From the NCBI RefSeq assembly GCF_902167145.1, contig NC_050104.1, positions 11,740,001-11,804,000 on the forward strand: a DNA stretch of 64,000 nucleotides. Reading direction: 5' to 3'. The notes under the pieces are model-generated. The model saw nothing but the letters and a program-made list of their open reading frames with translations, was not told the DNA's origin and ran no database searches. The translations under genes and the position numbers were made by a program. Each line of letters opens with the position of its first letter. Positions within the stretch are counted from its first letter, which is position 1. The DNA is from Zea mays (taxonomy: Eukaryota; Streptophyta; Magnoliopsida; Poales; Poaceae). Shown piece after piece: positions 22,677 through 34,772 of this stretch.

Positions 22677-25600
22677 CTACTGTTCTTCTTTCAGAACTTT
22701 TTCTGCAGCTTCGTTATGCAGTTTGGTAACAACTTCATCAACAATAGCTTCGGCCATATTAATGATTTCTATTGCTTTCTTCATTTCTGGGTCTGCCAGT
22801 GGGTTGAATAGCTCTGGTGGAGAAGGTAGTTCAGCTGCGATAGAAAATATCAATTAGTTCGAAGTCACGAAAACAAACGACGAAGCTACAAGCCATTAAA
22901 CAATACCTATTCGTCTCTCAAGTTCTGCAGCTTTCCCAGCTTTCTTCGCTGCTTCTCGAGAGTCGTGGATATCTTTTTCGCTGTTCTTCATTATTTCATG
23001 AGCCATTTCTCGACCGCCATTGTCCCAAATATCAGTGAAAAATTTGCCGCCCAATAAACTTGCTTCGTCCGAGGGGTCCTTCGTGGCATCCACGGAGAAA
23101 GCAGCTTCAGCCTGGGCCAAGGATTTAACATGATCGCAACCTGCCTTCTCCAAAACGGCTGCAACTCCCCTTGCACCAGAGAATGCGCAGACGTCCCCTC
23201 GGTCACTCAAAATCTCCTCAAAAGCTTCGGCTTCACCACTGATCCACTCGATAACACCCTCGGGGTCGCCTCGTATGAAGTTGTCTTCGTTTGAATAAGC
23301 GCCCACGTTGGCGAAGCTAGTTTTCATCTTTTTCACGCACTCCACAGATTTTTCAAAACATCTTTCCTTGGAGGCGCGAAGCTCTGCAACTGTCTTTTCT
23401 AAATAATTTTTCCAATATTCGCTGGCATCCCGATTAGCTTCAGCAACAACGCATTTCTCTTTGGCCTCAGCTAATTGTCTCCGAAGATCTTCAATTTCAC
23501 TATTTTGAGCCTCATCTTGAACTTTGGAATTAGCTTCGTCCTCTTTTATTTTGTTTACCAATGAAATTAATATCTTATCCTTTTCAAGGCCTTCGTTCCT
23601 TAGTTCAATCACCTCTGAACGAAGGTTGTTCAGAGCCATTGTACACCCTTCATCTTCGATGTTTTTCTGAGCTCTGAGGGCATTGCTAAGGATCAAGCCC
23701 TACAAGAGGAGTACAACATTAAGTATAAACAAATGAAGGAATTTGTTTTCAAATACAAAATTGATTTTCATACCTTTATGCTATTATATGCAAAACTATC
23801 AGCTAATTCATCCTTTAACAATACTGAGAGGTCGTCTTCTAGCTTTGGAAATCCGAAGCTTCTTCCTATCTCCCGGCTGACGGATATCTCTTTGTTATCC
23901 GGGAGACAGTACAAAAAATCTTCTTCTCCGCTGCCATTAAACACCAATGCCCCCTTGGGGTATTTCAGTTTTTGGGCATAATGTTGAGCTTCTCGTTTTT
24001 CTTCCGTAGAAAGCATCTTTCCCGAAGCATGGCGGATGATGTAATCAATGCTCTCTTCCAAAGCTTCGGGAGCAGGAGTAGCAACCTTTTCAGGCGAAGT
24101 TTGCTTTGAGGCTTTTTCTTCTATTTCTTTCTCATCAATTTCCGAAGGTTTTTTCTCGGCAAGCTCTGAAGGCCCAGCTTCGGCACTAGCTTGGCTTACT
24201 GCAGCTTCAATTTCGGCCGACTTTGTTTCAGCTTTGGTTTGCATTTTTGAAGCCTCGGCATTTTTTCCTGAAGGAGTAGAGCTTAAAGCCTTTACTGTTT
24301 CTAACACATCTAGTACATTTGCCATCCTTCTTCTTTTCGGAGTTGCCGCAAAACTTTTTTGTACCTTCGGCATTGTTACTTCTGCTGAAGGGCTTAAAAT
24401 TTCTAACATTTTTGTTCTTTCAACTTTTGGCTCTTCGGCCTTATTTTTATCGGTCTTTGACTCAGCTAGCTCGGATGAAGGTACCTTCGGCATCGTAGCT
24501 GGATCTTCAGCCTTCTGCGTAGGAGGAATGAGCTCCTTTGGTTCAGCAGCTGAAGAAGTTTCCCCGCCAAACTCAGGCACCACGGCCGGCTCAATATAGC
24601 ATGGCTGGTGGGTAAGGACTTTCAACTTTTTGCTCGTCGGCGCGGCCTCATCTGGAGTGGTCGAAGCAGAATCTTTCCTCTTCTTTCCTCGTCCTCGCAG
24701 CGGGTAGCAGTAATCGGGGTAAACAAAACCAATGGCATCAAAAACTCTGTTCAACCTCTTTTTTCCTCGGCCCCCGAAGGATGTGGATAATGCATTATCT
24801 TCTGCTTTGGAATATGGCCGAAGCAATTCATCACTTGTAACTTCGATACATTTCAGCCAGGCGTCATTTGGTTCATCAAATTTATCTCCATATCTGAATG
24901 TATACTTCAGTCGAACCAGGTCACCTTCGCCAGACTCGATGACAGTCTCCTTCGGCATCTCTCAATTCTCTACAAGAGGCCATACTCTGAATGCTATATG
25001 TTCTTGAATTAGGTCTCTTGTACCAATGAAGAAGCATACAGTATCAAAGGCCTTCTGGCATGCTTCGACGACTTCATCGATTTCAACCTTCCGCTTTCGA
25101 AGGCCAAAGTGGGACCATATGGGATGCATGATAACATCCTAAACATCCTCCCTCGCTACCAAGTCATTCTTCATATAAAACCATTCCTCCATCCAATTTC
25201 CCAGCCACCTCTTCCGAAATGTCGGCACTGGGTGACTTGTGTTGGGACGGGCAATAAACCCGTAACAACCGAAGTTGTTGTGATATTGTTCCTTCCCCAT
25301 GGCCTTTGTCTCATACATAAGTTCATGCATGTTGCAGAAGCACTTTGCGCTTGGTTCTATCCATTGGCTCCTTGCTGCCCAGATGAAGACTCCCATCCTC
25401 AATATGGCTTCGGGGGTCAGTTGATGAAGGAAAATTTGGAAGGTTTTCAGCACCTCAACTACAAACCTGCTCAGTGGGAACCAAAGCCCAGCGTTAAAAA
25501 AGCTTCGGAAAATCACAACTTCATTCTCCTCAGGCGCAGGAGTGTTATTGTCTTCGCCAGCCCTCACAATAGATATATCTCGAAAGTACCTCCCCTCATA

Positions 25601-25887
25601 CTTTCAAGGAAACTTTGCTTGATGGTCGACTTACCGAAAATTACATGGCTTGGCCTCCACGGTCGATCTTCGGAATCTTCACCCCCACTTTCAGCATCAT
25701 AATTGCCACTGCCACCAGTATCTTCAGAAAGGCCCTCCAATATCTCCTTTGTAATTTTCTCTGTATTCGATTTTGCCATTGATTCTAAAAACCCAGCTAT
25801 ATAAGGATTAACAGCCTTCTTCTACTCAAAAAGCTTCTCCTCTTCGGTTAGCTTCGTCTCAGCAACAAGTTTCTTGTCTTGAGACAT
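22677..25887 (-). pseudogene. Antisense, spliced extra ORF of gypsy-2 ('putative gypsy type transposon' family)
   Basis: Runs opposite to gag. The ATG at 25887 opens MSQDKKLVAETKLTEEEKLF. The N-terminal half contains RFVVEVLKTFQIFLHQLTPE and FIWAARSQWIEPSAK, the hallmark of the Pfam family called putative gypsy type transposon. The middle (24600-24000) is Lys/Glu/Ala/Pro-rich and low complexity, and the C-terminal part is a coiled coil. Two canonical short introns are visible: 23773-23700 (GTATGA...TGTAG) and 22906-22835 (GTATTG...CGCAG), both preserving frame, with the final exon ending TAG at 22677-22679. Breaks: TAG near 25823, a frameshift near 25570, TAG near 25139 and TGA near 24960. 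Biochemical role unknown. Confidence 0.75.
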
Positions 25888-26202
25888 CTTTTCTTCGGAA
25901 ATGACGAAAACATGTCCTTCAAACCGAAGCTTAGAAAGCTTGAGAAACTAAGCAAGCGTTGGTGAGCAAGAGCTATAAAATTGAGCAAATTAAGCAAGAG
26001 GCACAAACAGTGTACCAAATGTGGGCAGGGTGAGTTCTTATTTATACGCTTGACGCGTCCCGAGTTTGAGGGTCCCGTCTATCATTGACTGTTGCTATTC
26101 TAGCAAAGGGAAGGTGTTTTTTCGGACCTTCGGCTTAAGACCTTCGTCCATGTCGCAGTCTGAATTCGTTATTTTAAACAAATTAATACTGTGAGGGGCT
26201 AC

Positions 26203-26313
26203 TGTTGGGGGCATTTGTCCTCCGAAGGTCCTCAAAAACGTAATTTAACAATATCTTCCAAGTATGGCTTATGGACAGGTGCCTTCAGACTCAGGATAAA
26301 AGCATACACGATG
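26203..26313 (+). repeat. 3' LTR of gypsy-2, first part
   Basis: Begins TGTTGGGGGCATTTG after a purine tract (GTGAGGGGCTAC, 26191-26202). It is interrupted after CGATG at 26309-26313 by gypsy-3. Confidence 0.95.
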
Positions 26314-26978
26314 TGTTGACGCCTTTTTGGAGCGTCAAACACTCAACAAGAACCGTGGCGGTGCCCTCTGCACAGGGGCGGACGGTCCGTGGCCTGGTGC
26401 GAGGCACATCGGTGCTCTCTGCACAGGGGCGGATGGTCCGCGTGTAGGGGCCGGACGATCCGCGGCCTGGCACAAGGCTAGGGCTCCTGCCTGACGACCG
26501 GACGGTCCGCGCCCTGAGGCCAGACGGTCCGCGCGTGCGCAGGGGCGGCGGAAGATCGCCGGCGGTGCCTGGATCTCGCTCCCGGGAGGGACCCCATCGG
26601 GGAGGAGAGATCCTAGGAGTTGTCTAGGCTCGGGCCGGCCGATCTAGACTCCTCTAATCGACGTAGAGTCGAAGAGAAGCGGAGAATTTGAGGATCGAGA
26701 GGCTAAACTAGAACTAGACTAGAACTACTCCTAATTATACTGGAAATAAATGTGAAATAGAATTGGTATTGATTCGATTGATGATGTACAAATCGGCCGT
26801 ATACCTCTCTATTTATAGAGCAGGGGGCTGGACCCTTTACACAACTGATTTCCGAACTAATTCCGCGAATCTAGCTAACAACCGTAGCACAAAACTCGGA
26901 ACCCTAATCTGCTCTGCGCACGCGCGGACCGTCCGGCCTCAGAGCCGGACTGTCCGCACCTCATTTTGGTGCCAAACG
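26314..26978 (-). repeat. 3' LTR of gypsy-3 (left copy)
   Basis: 665 bp. Inner edge ends GCCAAACG where the other LTR has GCCAAACA, so the first base pair of this LTR is changed. Carries several CGGACGGTCCGCG palindromes at 26375-26545 and 26920-26960. Confidence 0.9.
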
Positions 26979-27170
26979 TATGCTCCCCTGCCTTTTGGTG
27001 GAGCTCGGCAAACCAAAAGCATCTTAACTCGATGTGATCACACCGGTTTTCTTAAGCATCTTGCCACATACTAGGATGGTATTGCTTAAGGAAACGTCCA
27101 TTCAAAGCTTTGGGTAAATCCTTGCCTTGTAATGTTTGTAGTAAATAGGCGTTACCAGATACTACCTGTT

Positions 27171-27544
27171 TTACTTTATAAGGACCATCCCAGCTTGGCG
27201 ACCATTTCCAAACTTCTGGTCTTTATTCCTTAGAGGCAGGATGGTCTTCCACACCAGGTCCCCTACTTGAAATGACTTTGCTTTGACCTTCTTGTTGTAG
27301 GCCCTGGCTACCATGATCTTGTCCTTTTCTATTGCTCCCAAAGCTATCACCCTCTTGTCGGTCACCTCATCAATATTATCCATCATTGCATTGTAATAAT
27401 CAGTGAGAGTTAGATCATTTTGTCTGGTGAACCTGACAACATTCAAACTTATTTCCACAGGCAACACTGCTTCCTGCCCATAGACAAGCTCAAAAGGAGA
27501 CACTTTAGTAGCACTATGTTTAGATATTCTGTGAGCCCATAAAG
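27171..27544 (-). pseudogene. gypsy-3 integrase C-terminal part (beyond the solo LTR)
   Basis: The frame runs from the solo-LTR edge at 27544 through SPFELVYGQEAVLPVEI, the conserved motif after the integrase core, to a GDLVWK segment and a stop at 27171. It is the continuation of the integrase at 28220-29894 across the 670-bp solo LTR. The end looks shortened relative to other gypsy integrases. Confidence 0.85.
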
Positions 27545-28214
27545 TGTTGGGGACTTGTTCTCAGATGCTAAGAGTTAAGAACAAGGCAACATAAAAAGTG
27601 TTAAGTGTTAAAGTCCTTCGTCCCTCGAAGCATTATGTCCCCTTCGGGAAATAATGAGTCTGGGACGAAGGTCATAAGAGAAATACCTTCGCAAACATAA
27701 CAGATAATGACGAAGGACTTATATAAAGCATGAAATATAATATAAGCATCATCGCAGAATCATTTCTATTTTATTAACATGGAAAAATAGAAATGATTTC
27801 AAATTACAAATGTACCTTCGGTCCTGAGAGAAGGTAGAAAGTACAAGCGTGACGCAAAAGCAAATGCCAAGTCAGCGTGAACAGTACGGGAGTACTGTTC
27901 ATCTATTTATAGACGCGGGACGCAGCCCACGTAAAATTACATCCATGTTCATTACATTTGTTAACGGCTTATGGAAATCTGTCGAGGCCCCCGAAGTCTT
28001 TTCATCTTTAAGTCGGTTCCCCCTTCTGCCATCGCGCCGAAGCTTCCCTGCGCACAGCTTCGGCTACACTCGACCTTCGTCTGGTTCAGGCTTCGTCCTG
28101 GCCGTGCTCCATATTCATAATTCTGGATCCGAAAATACCTGTTCACATAATCCACTCGGAAAACATTGTCAAATCATGTTTTTGAGGACCTTCGGAGGAC
28201 GAAGGCCCCCAACA
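27545..28214 (-). mobile_element. Solo LTR of the gypsy-2 family inside gypsy-3 integrase
   Basis: TGTTGGGGAC...CCCCCAACA, 670 bp, similar in minus orientation to the gypsy-2 LTR, including TATAAATA (about 27903-27911, minus) and the dyad TGAACAGTAC-GGGA-GTACTGTTCA at 27878-27901. A perfect duplication TAAAG lies at 27540-27544 and 28215-28219. No internal region remains, so it arose by LTR-LTR recombination. Confidence 0.95.
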
Positions 28215-28219
28215 TAAAG

Positions 28220-29894
28220 CTTCAGACAAAATCTTATGCCAATGCTTAGGATTATCAAATATTTTCTTTTTTATCAAGTTAATCAATGTCCTATTACTAG
28301 ACTCGGCCTGTCCATTGGCCTGAGCATAATATGGAGATGAATTAAGCAACTTAATTCTATATGATTCAACAAATTCACGTACCTCCTTTGACATAAAAGA
28401 AGTCCCTTGATCCGTAGTTAAGGTTTGGGGAATGCCGAATCTATGAATAATATGCTCAGTTATGAACTCAATTACCTCCTTATGTGTCATGTTCTTCAGA
28501 GCAACGGCTTCAGTCCATTTGGTAAAGTAGTCAATGGCAACTAACATGAATTGATGCCCCTTTGATGATGAAGGATGAATTTCCCCAATAAAGTCTAATC
28601 CCCATCCTCTGAAAGGCCAAGGCTTGATGATAGGATGTAATTCGGCTGCAGGGACCAACTGTAGGTTGCTGAATTTTTGACACACTTGGCAACCCTTGTA
28701 GTACTTGAAACAATCAGCTATCATATTAGGCCAATAAAAACCAGACCTTCGCAACAACCACTTCATCTTTGGAGCCGATTGATGGGTACCACAAATTCCT
28801 TCATGTATTTCGGCCATGGCTAATATAGCATCATCTGGGCCCAAGCACTTAAGCAGGACGTCGTTGACTGTCCGGCGGTAGAGTTCATCACTCATTAAAA
28901 CATACTTGAAAGCCGTACGTCGAATGTTTTTATCTGTCCTGACATTGGGATTTCGTAAATAATTAGTTATGGGCGTCCTCCAATCACTTGCATCAGCTTT
29001 ATTATCAGCCGAATCGATTAGGAGAACTTTCCTGGTAACCCCGGACGGTCCGACGTCTTCACGCGGACGGTCCGCAACCTGGGGATTTGGCCCTGCACTG
29101 GTTATCAGATTTTCAGTATTGTGAAATTTCCCTCGCTTTATCAGATAACCTGATGCATCTTGTGCCAAATTGTTAGCTCTATGATTCTCAACTCTAGAGA
29201 TATGTCGAATACTGAATTCGTCAAAAGAATAGATTATGCTCCAACATTTTCCAAGGTAACTATTTAGAGTACTATCAAAACATTGATATTCTTCTAACAC
29301 CTGTTGGACGACCAGCTGAGAATCACCAAATGCCTTTACATGTTTTACTCCCATACAATTTAAAAGTTCCAAGCCGAACAAAAGGGCTTCATATTCGGCT
29401 TGATTGTTAGTGCAATGAGTTTTCAATCGGCTAGAGAAGTCGAAGGAGACATTACTTGGTGAAACAAGCACAATGCCAATCCCTTGCCCTTCATTGCAAA
29501 CCGATCCATCAAAATATAAAGTCCAAGGAGTAATAGTGAGGTATGACATGTCTAGTTTATGAGTATCATTAATCCGATGTTGTACAATAAAATCCGCTAT
29601 GACCTGGCCTTTTATAGATTTCAATGGTTCATAGGCCAAGTCATATTCTATGAGTGCATAAGCCCACTTACCAATTCTACCACTCATAATTGGGTTATGC
29701 AACATGTATTTAATTATATCGGCTTGACCAGAAACAGTGCAATGACTAGACAGTAAATAACATCTACACTTGGTGCATGCATAAAACAAGCATAAGCATA
29801 ACTTCTCAATAAAAGTGTACCTCGTTTCAGCATCCACCAACCTCCGACTTAGATATGTCACCACATGCTCCTTTCCTTCATTTTCTTGTGTCAA
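28220..29894 (-). pseudogene. gypsy-3 RNase H, archaeal-type RNase H and integrase core
   Basis: From 29894: end of the first RNase H (HVVTYLSRRLVDAETRY, IGKWAYALIEYDL), then archaeal-type RNase H (LYFDGSVCNEGQGIG, TNNQAEYEALLFGL, FGDSQLVVQQV), a linker containing GGACGGTCCG motifs, the integrase zinc region (HEGICGTHQ, CQVCQK) and the core with D in GLDFIGEI, D in TTDQGTSF and E in GQAESSN. The frame stays open until it runs into the solo LTR at 28214-28219. This is the best-preserved enzyme of the element, broken by the insertion and by a frameshift before it (near 29900-29960). Confidence 0.9.
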
Positions 29895-29961
29895 AACAAC
29901 CCAATGACCTTATCTTCAGCTGCAATGTATAATCGGAATGGTACTCCTGCTCGTGGTGCTT

Positions 29962-31305
29962 TTAATACGGGAGCCGAAGACAAGTATTTTTTAATGAGAT
30001 CAAAAGCTTCCTGCTGCTCTGCCCCCCAAGCGAATTCGACATCATGCTTAAGCCGAAGGATAGGGTGAAGGCATCGATCTTCCCGGCTAGGTTAGAAATA
30101 AACCTTCGTAAATAATTCACCTTGCCGAGAAACTTATGCACTTCGACCTTACAGGTCGGAGGTCCCACACTCTGAATAGACTTAATTCGGTCACAGTCTA
30201 TCTCTATGCCATGTTCATGGATGATAAATCCTAAAAACTTACCAATCGACACCCCAAAAGCACATTTACGTGGGTTCATTTTCAAACCATACCGATGTAT
30301 TTTATCAAAGGCTTTGCGCAAATCAGCTATATGAGAACTAAACTTAGCCGATTTGACTACAATATCATCAATGTAGATTTCCATAGTGTTTTCTAACAAC
30401 TCATGGAAAATCAAATTCATAGCCCTCTAATAAGTAGCACTAGCATTTTTAAGACCAAATGTCATGACAACCCATTCAAATAAACCAATAAAGCCTGGAC
30501 ATATGAAGGCCGTTTTAGACGCATCCTCTTCGGCCATAAAAATCTGATTATATCCGGCATTACCATCAAGAAAGCTAATAATTCTATTTCCTGATGCATT
30601 ATTGATTAATGTGTCGTCTATGGGCATGTGATACTCATCTTTAGGAGTTGATCTATTTAAATTGCGAAAATCAATGCATACTCTAAGCTTACCTGACTCC
30701 TTCTTCTCCACCGGCACAATATTGGAGACCCATTCTGCGTATCTACAAGGTCTAATAAAATCAGCTTCTAGCAGCCGGTGGATTTCGTCCTTGATCCATG
30801 GGAGAAGGTCTGGACGAAATGTTCTAGCTTTCTGCTTGAAAGGTCTGAAACCAGACTTAATAGACAGCTGGTGCTCTACGATCTCTCGGCTTAATCCAGG
30901 CATCTCAGTGTAATTCCAAGAAAAGTAATCTAAATATTCCTTAAATAGACCGATCATCTCATTTCTAGGATCGGTCTCCAGGGTCTTGTTTACGAAAGTC
31001 GGCCTTGGAGTTTTACCATCTCCTATGTCAATCTCCTGCAAAGGATCAGCCGATGTAAACCCCTGTCCTAGTTTATCAAGATCTCTGAATTCCTCTATCA
31101 TGTCCCCCATAGAGGAATTAGATGATCTTTGTGTGATGGCGGGTTTTTTGGTCTCGGGGACCGGGTCATCCGTAACACTATCTTTACGCTGCGGTAGATG
31201 TTCGGTCTTAAAGTCCGAACTGTTTTGTGAAAGACCAGACCATCCGGCCTTAGAAGCCAAACTATCCGTGACCAAAGACTCATGATCTTTGTGTGTACTC
31301 ATCAT
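29962..31305 (-). pseudogene. gypsy-3 reverse transcriptase
   Basis: From 31305 a charged linker leads into EYLDYFSWNYTEMPG, the RT fingers (EKKESGKLRVCIDFRNLN), SFLDGNAGYNQIFM and FEWVVMTFGLKNASATY. A TAG at 30427-30429 interrupts, followed in frame by RAMN and the catalytic YIDD box near 30370. The connection region ends near 29962, where the frame shifts. LDGNAG replaces the usual LDG(F/N)SGY pattern only slightly. Upstream of 31305, 31306-31527 is a poorly coding linker with stops. Confidence 0.88.
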
Positions 31306-31527
31306 TTAAACTTTATTTAGGATTTAGCCGATTCTCCATCGGCTCTAGCATTACAGGAATGAAACCCTTCTTATCTATACTTATGAACTGATAATCAGAA
31401 AAATCTACTCCTGTGAGACATGTAGCAGTCTCATAAGTCTAGAGTACAGGGGCATCGGTCACAGCGATACAGGCTGATACATCAGCATGTACTTGTTCTA
31501 CATCATCGCCTACCCATTGTATTAACA

Positions 31528-32190
31528 TTAATGTAATGTAGAAAGTATACATTGATTGACATGAATCCAATCTCTACCTAGGATTAAACTGTAATTTCCT
31601 TCTACATCAGCGATGAAGAATGCAGCAACAAGGGTCTTAGTCCTGATGGTTAATTCAACGGACGTGACTCCCCTGGCTTTGATCGAACTATCAGTTCCAA
31701 CACCGCTGAGGGTCATGTTGGTCTTGACAAGTTCATCATCTTGTTTACCTAAATTTCTGTATAATGAGTAAGGCATTAGATTTACAGCCGCCCCTCCATC
31801 TACCAACATTTTAGCAATCGGTATCCCATCAATGTGACCGCGCACGAAGAGTGGCTTTAAATGATTTACCGATTCCTTTGGTTTAGTAAAGGTGGCTTCT
31901 TTAGGACCAAAATCAAACTGGGCAACAACAGGTTCATCGTCGCCGACAATAGTACAATCGGCGGAAAATGTAATAACATTTACGTCCATACCTGGGCGTT
32001 CTGGAAAAGCCTCGTAGTCGACCAGGTCTTCTCCTAGTAGGTCGTCTTCTTCCATTGATGTTGGCATGTCGTTGGAGGCTTCCTGGTGTGGTGCTGACAG
32101 TCCGGACTCCAAGGGCAGACGGTCCGTGCCTGGTGCAGATTGTCCGGCCTTGTTGGCCAAGCTATCTGCCATACCTGCAGGGTGCTGCAC
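31528..32190 (-). pseudogene. gypsy-3 aspartic protease
   Basis: Contains the retropepsin active site KMLVDGGAAVNLM near 31800 and the flap-side LILGRDWIH near 31560. The upstream linker is acidic and contains an encoded GGACTGTCCG-like motif. It would mature Gag-Pol. Same frame as RT but separated from it by stops. 32191-32980 is a decayed gag-protease linker. Confidence 0.82.
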
Positions 32191-32979
32191 AAGTGTTGTT
32201 TTATTTTCTATTTTCGTGACCGTTTGTTTTTCTTCAACGGCCTTTGGTCTCCATTTCTTTTGTGGTGGCGGGTACTATGGATGTGTGTCATTGAATATCT
32301 TTTCTGCCTCCTTCTCCTGGCTCTCCTTTGCTCTTAGGCGCTGTAATTTCCGCTTTTGGGACCGTGTCAATCCCGCTGGGCACCATCGAGGCATGGAGTA
32401 TTTTGGATCGGCTGTTTTGATGGTAGCCGTATCTTCTTTTTTGGTTGTGTTGGCCGATTCACCAAAAATCATCGTCCCTTTATTATCTTTCTGTATGACA
32501 ACATCTGCAGTACCTGCTTTGATGATGTCCTTTTTTGTTGTTCTTTCAGTTGCTGCAGACATATGCCCCCTGCCGGATTAGTCGGCCTTTGAGGCCGAGT
32601 ACTCTGTTACTCCTGTTGGGCCTGTGCCTGATGACCGGATTGAGCGGCGCTCAATCGGTCTTGTACTGGAGGTGCCAACCTCTCGAATACAGATGTTTGG
32701 GGTGCCCCCCAAGCAGGGTACTGTGGCATCCCAAATGGATATGGTGGCATGCCCCACATTTGATTTGGGACATATGGTGGAGGTAAATATGTGTATGGAT
32801 ATGGCATAGGCGGATAAGGGGGTGGAGGTGTCCATGTAGGTATGTTAGGTTTCACTTGTACAGTATGACCTTTCATTTCTTCCGATTGGTGGGGTGGTCC
32901 AATCGGCCTGACCTGACGTTGCTCATGATGGGTGAGCGGGGTCACTTTGCTGGCCGGTCACTGGGACCGACCTTCTTTT

Positions 32980-34772
32980 TCACATATTTGGACAACAATT
33001 GATCGAAAGTCGGGCCGGATCTGACCAGCCGACCAGCCGACCAGCTGCTTTAAATGTATTTGTTTTCCACGTACCTATCTCTGGTCGTCGTGGTTTGAAT
33101 GTACGTGGTCGTTGTGGGTCCTGAGTGTCGCCGGACCGTCCGCGTCTGGATGGCGGATCGTCCGCGATGCACAGAATGGGTTCTTGCGCCTGTCTCCCAG
33201 TCTGTGTTTGCCCCCCAGTGCCAGAGGTTATGATGGTCACCTTCAGGGTCTCCCCTCCACCAGGAGTCTTCTCGGCCACCACTTTCCTGCAAGAAATTTT
33301 ATGATTCCCACCGGCCTCTCTTGCATTGCCGATGACTATCTCTTTGCCTTTGCCTTCATCGGCTGTGTTTGGCCGAGTCAGGACTTTCTTGCCCTCAAAG
33401 TCGATCACGTTCATCGGAAAGGGCTCCATGTCCACTTGCATTTCCTGAAATTTCAATCGTCCTTCGTTAATGGCTGATTGAATCTGTCGACGGAATACAT
33501 TGCAATCATTAGTGGCATGAGAAAATGAGTTATGCCACTTGCAGTATGCCCGACGTTTTAGCTCGTCGGTGGATGGAACAATGTGATTTATTTTAATGTT
33601 GCTATTTTTGAGTAATTCATCAAATATTTTATCACATTTACCAACATTAAATGTAAATTTAACCTCATCTTGATGTTTCTTTTGAACCGGCTGTAAGGAG
33701 GAACAAGCCGAAAATTTGGCCTGCTTTGGCCAAACCATTTCAGCAGCATACACTTCTGCTGATTCGTCGTCCGAGCTACTTTGGTCGCACTCTACTATAT
33801 GGACATTGTGACGAATGATTTTGGCAGTTTCTTTGCTTCGGCTTTCACAGGCCAAAGCTCTTTGGTGTAGTTGCGCTAGTGTAAAAAATTGGATGCCTTC
33901 TAATATTTCTTTTAAATAATATCGCAGACCATTAAAGGCTAATCCTGCTAGCTCTTTTTCTGCTAAATGAATTTGGAAGCATCGGTTTCTTGTATCTCGG
34001 AACCTCCGGATATATTCATTAACTAATTCATCCTTTCCCTGCCGCAGGGCCACTAAGTCTACCAAATCTAACTCATAATGACCGGAGAAAAAGTGGTCAT
34101 GAAATTTTTGTTCTAAACCCCCCCATGATGAAATAGAATTAGGAGGTAAAGTGGCGTACCACGCGAACGCGGTTCCTGTTAAAGATAATGAAAATAAATG
34201 TACACGAAATGCTTCTGTGTCGGCCAATTCTCCTAATTGTGCTAAGAACTGGCCTATGTGTTCGCGCGCGCTTTTCCCTTGGTCACCCGAAAATTTCGCA
34301 AATTCGGGTATCCTGGTTCCCTGGGGGTATGGGTGGTGATCAAATCGGCTGTCATAAGGTTTCTGATATGATTGCCCCCCAGGTACCATGCTTACTCTGA
34401 GCTTATCTCGGAACGCCCCGGCTATTTCCTCCCTCACTATATCAATGGCGGCCGGTGCAAGACCACCAGCTCTCTGGTCAAACATAGGTGGGGTTGGCTG
34501 GACATTAGCATGTTGTCTTTCCCCCCATTGGTTTGAGTTACGTGGTGCATTGCCACTTGCCCTATATGGTTCATAGGTTTGATCGTTCCTTTCCGGCCTT
34601 CTAGGTGGGTCCAGAAAGCTTTCCTAGGCTCTAGATCTTGAATTATTGGGCTGATGCATCGCATAGTGTGATGGGAAGTGTTGCTGAGATGGGTGATGAT
34701 TCAGGTAACAATCCTCCTCAAACGGGTCATGTGCGGACTGTCCGGACATTGGCCTGGACCGTCCGTGATTAT
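32980..34772 (-). pseudogene. gypsy-3 gag, main part
   Basis: The capsid core includes RIPEFAKFSGDQGKSAREHI, FSLSLTGTAFAWYATLPPNS and FRDTRNRCF. A Cys/His element reads YCKWHNSFSHATNDCNVFR (about 33510-33560). The frame extends upstream through a TAG near 34624-34626 to the edge of the large-LTR insertion at 34773. The C-terminal half is low complexity and contains encoded GGACCGTCCGC motifs. Structural protein of the particle; inactive here. Confidence 0.87.
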
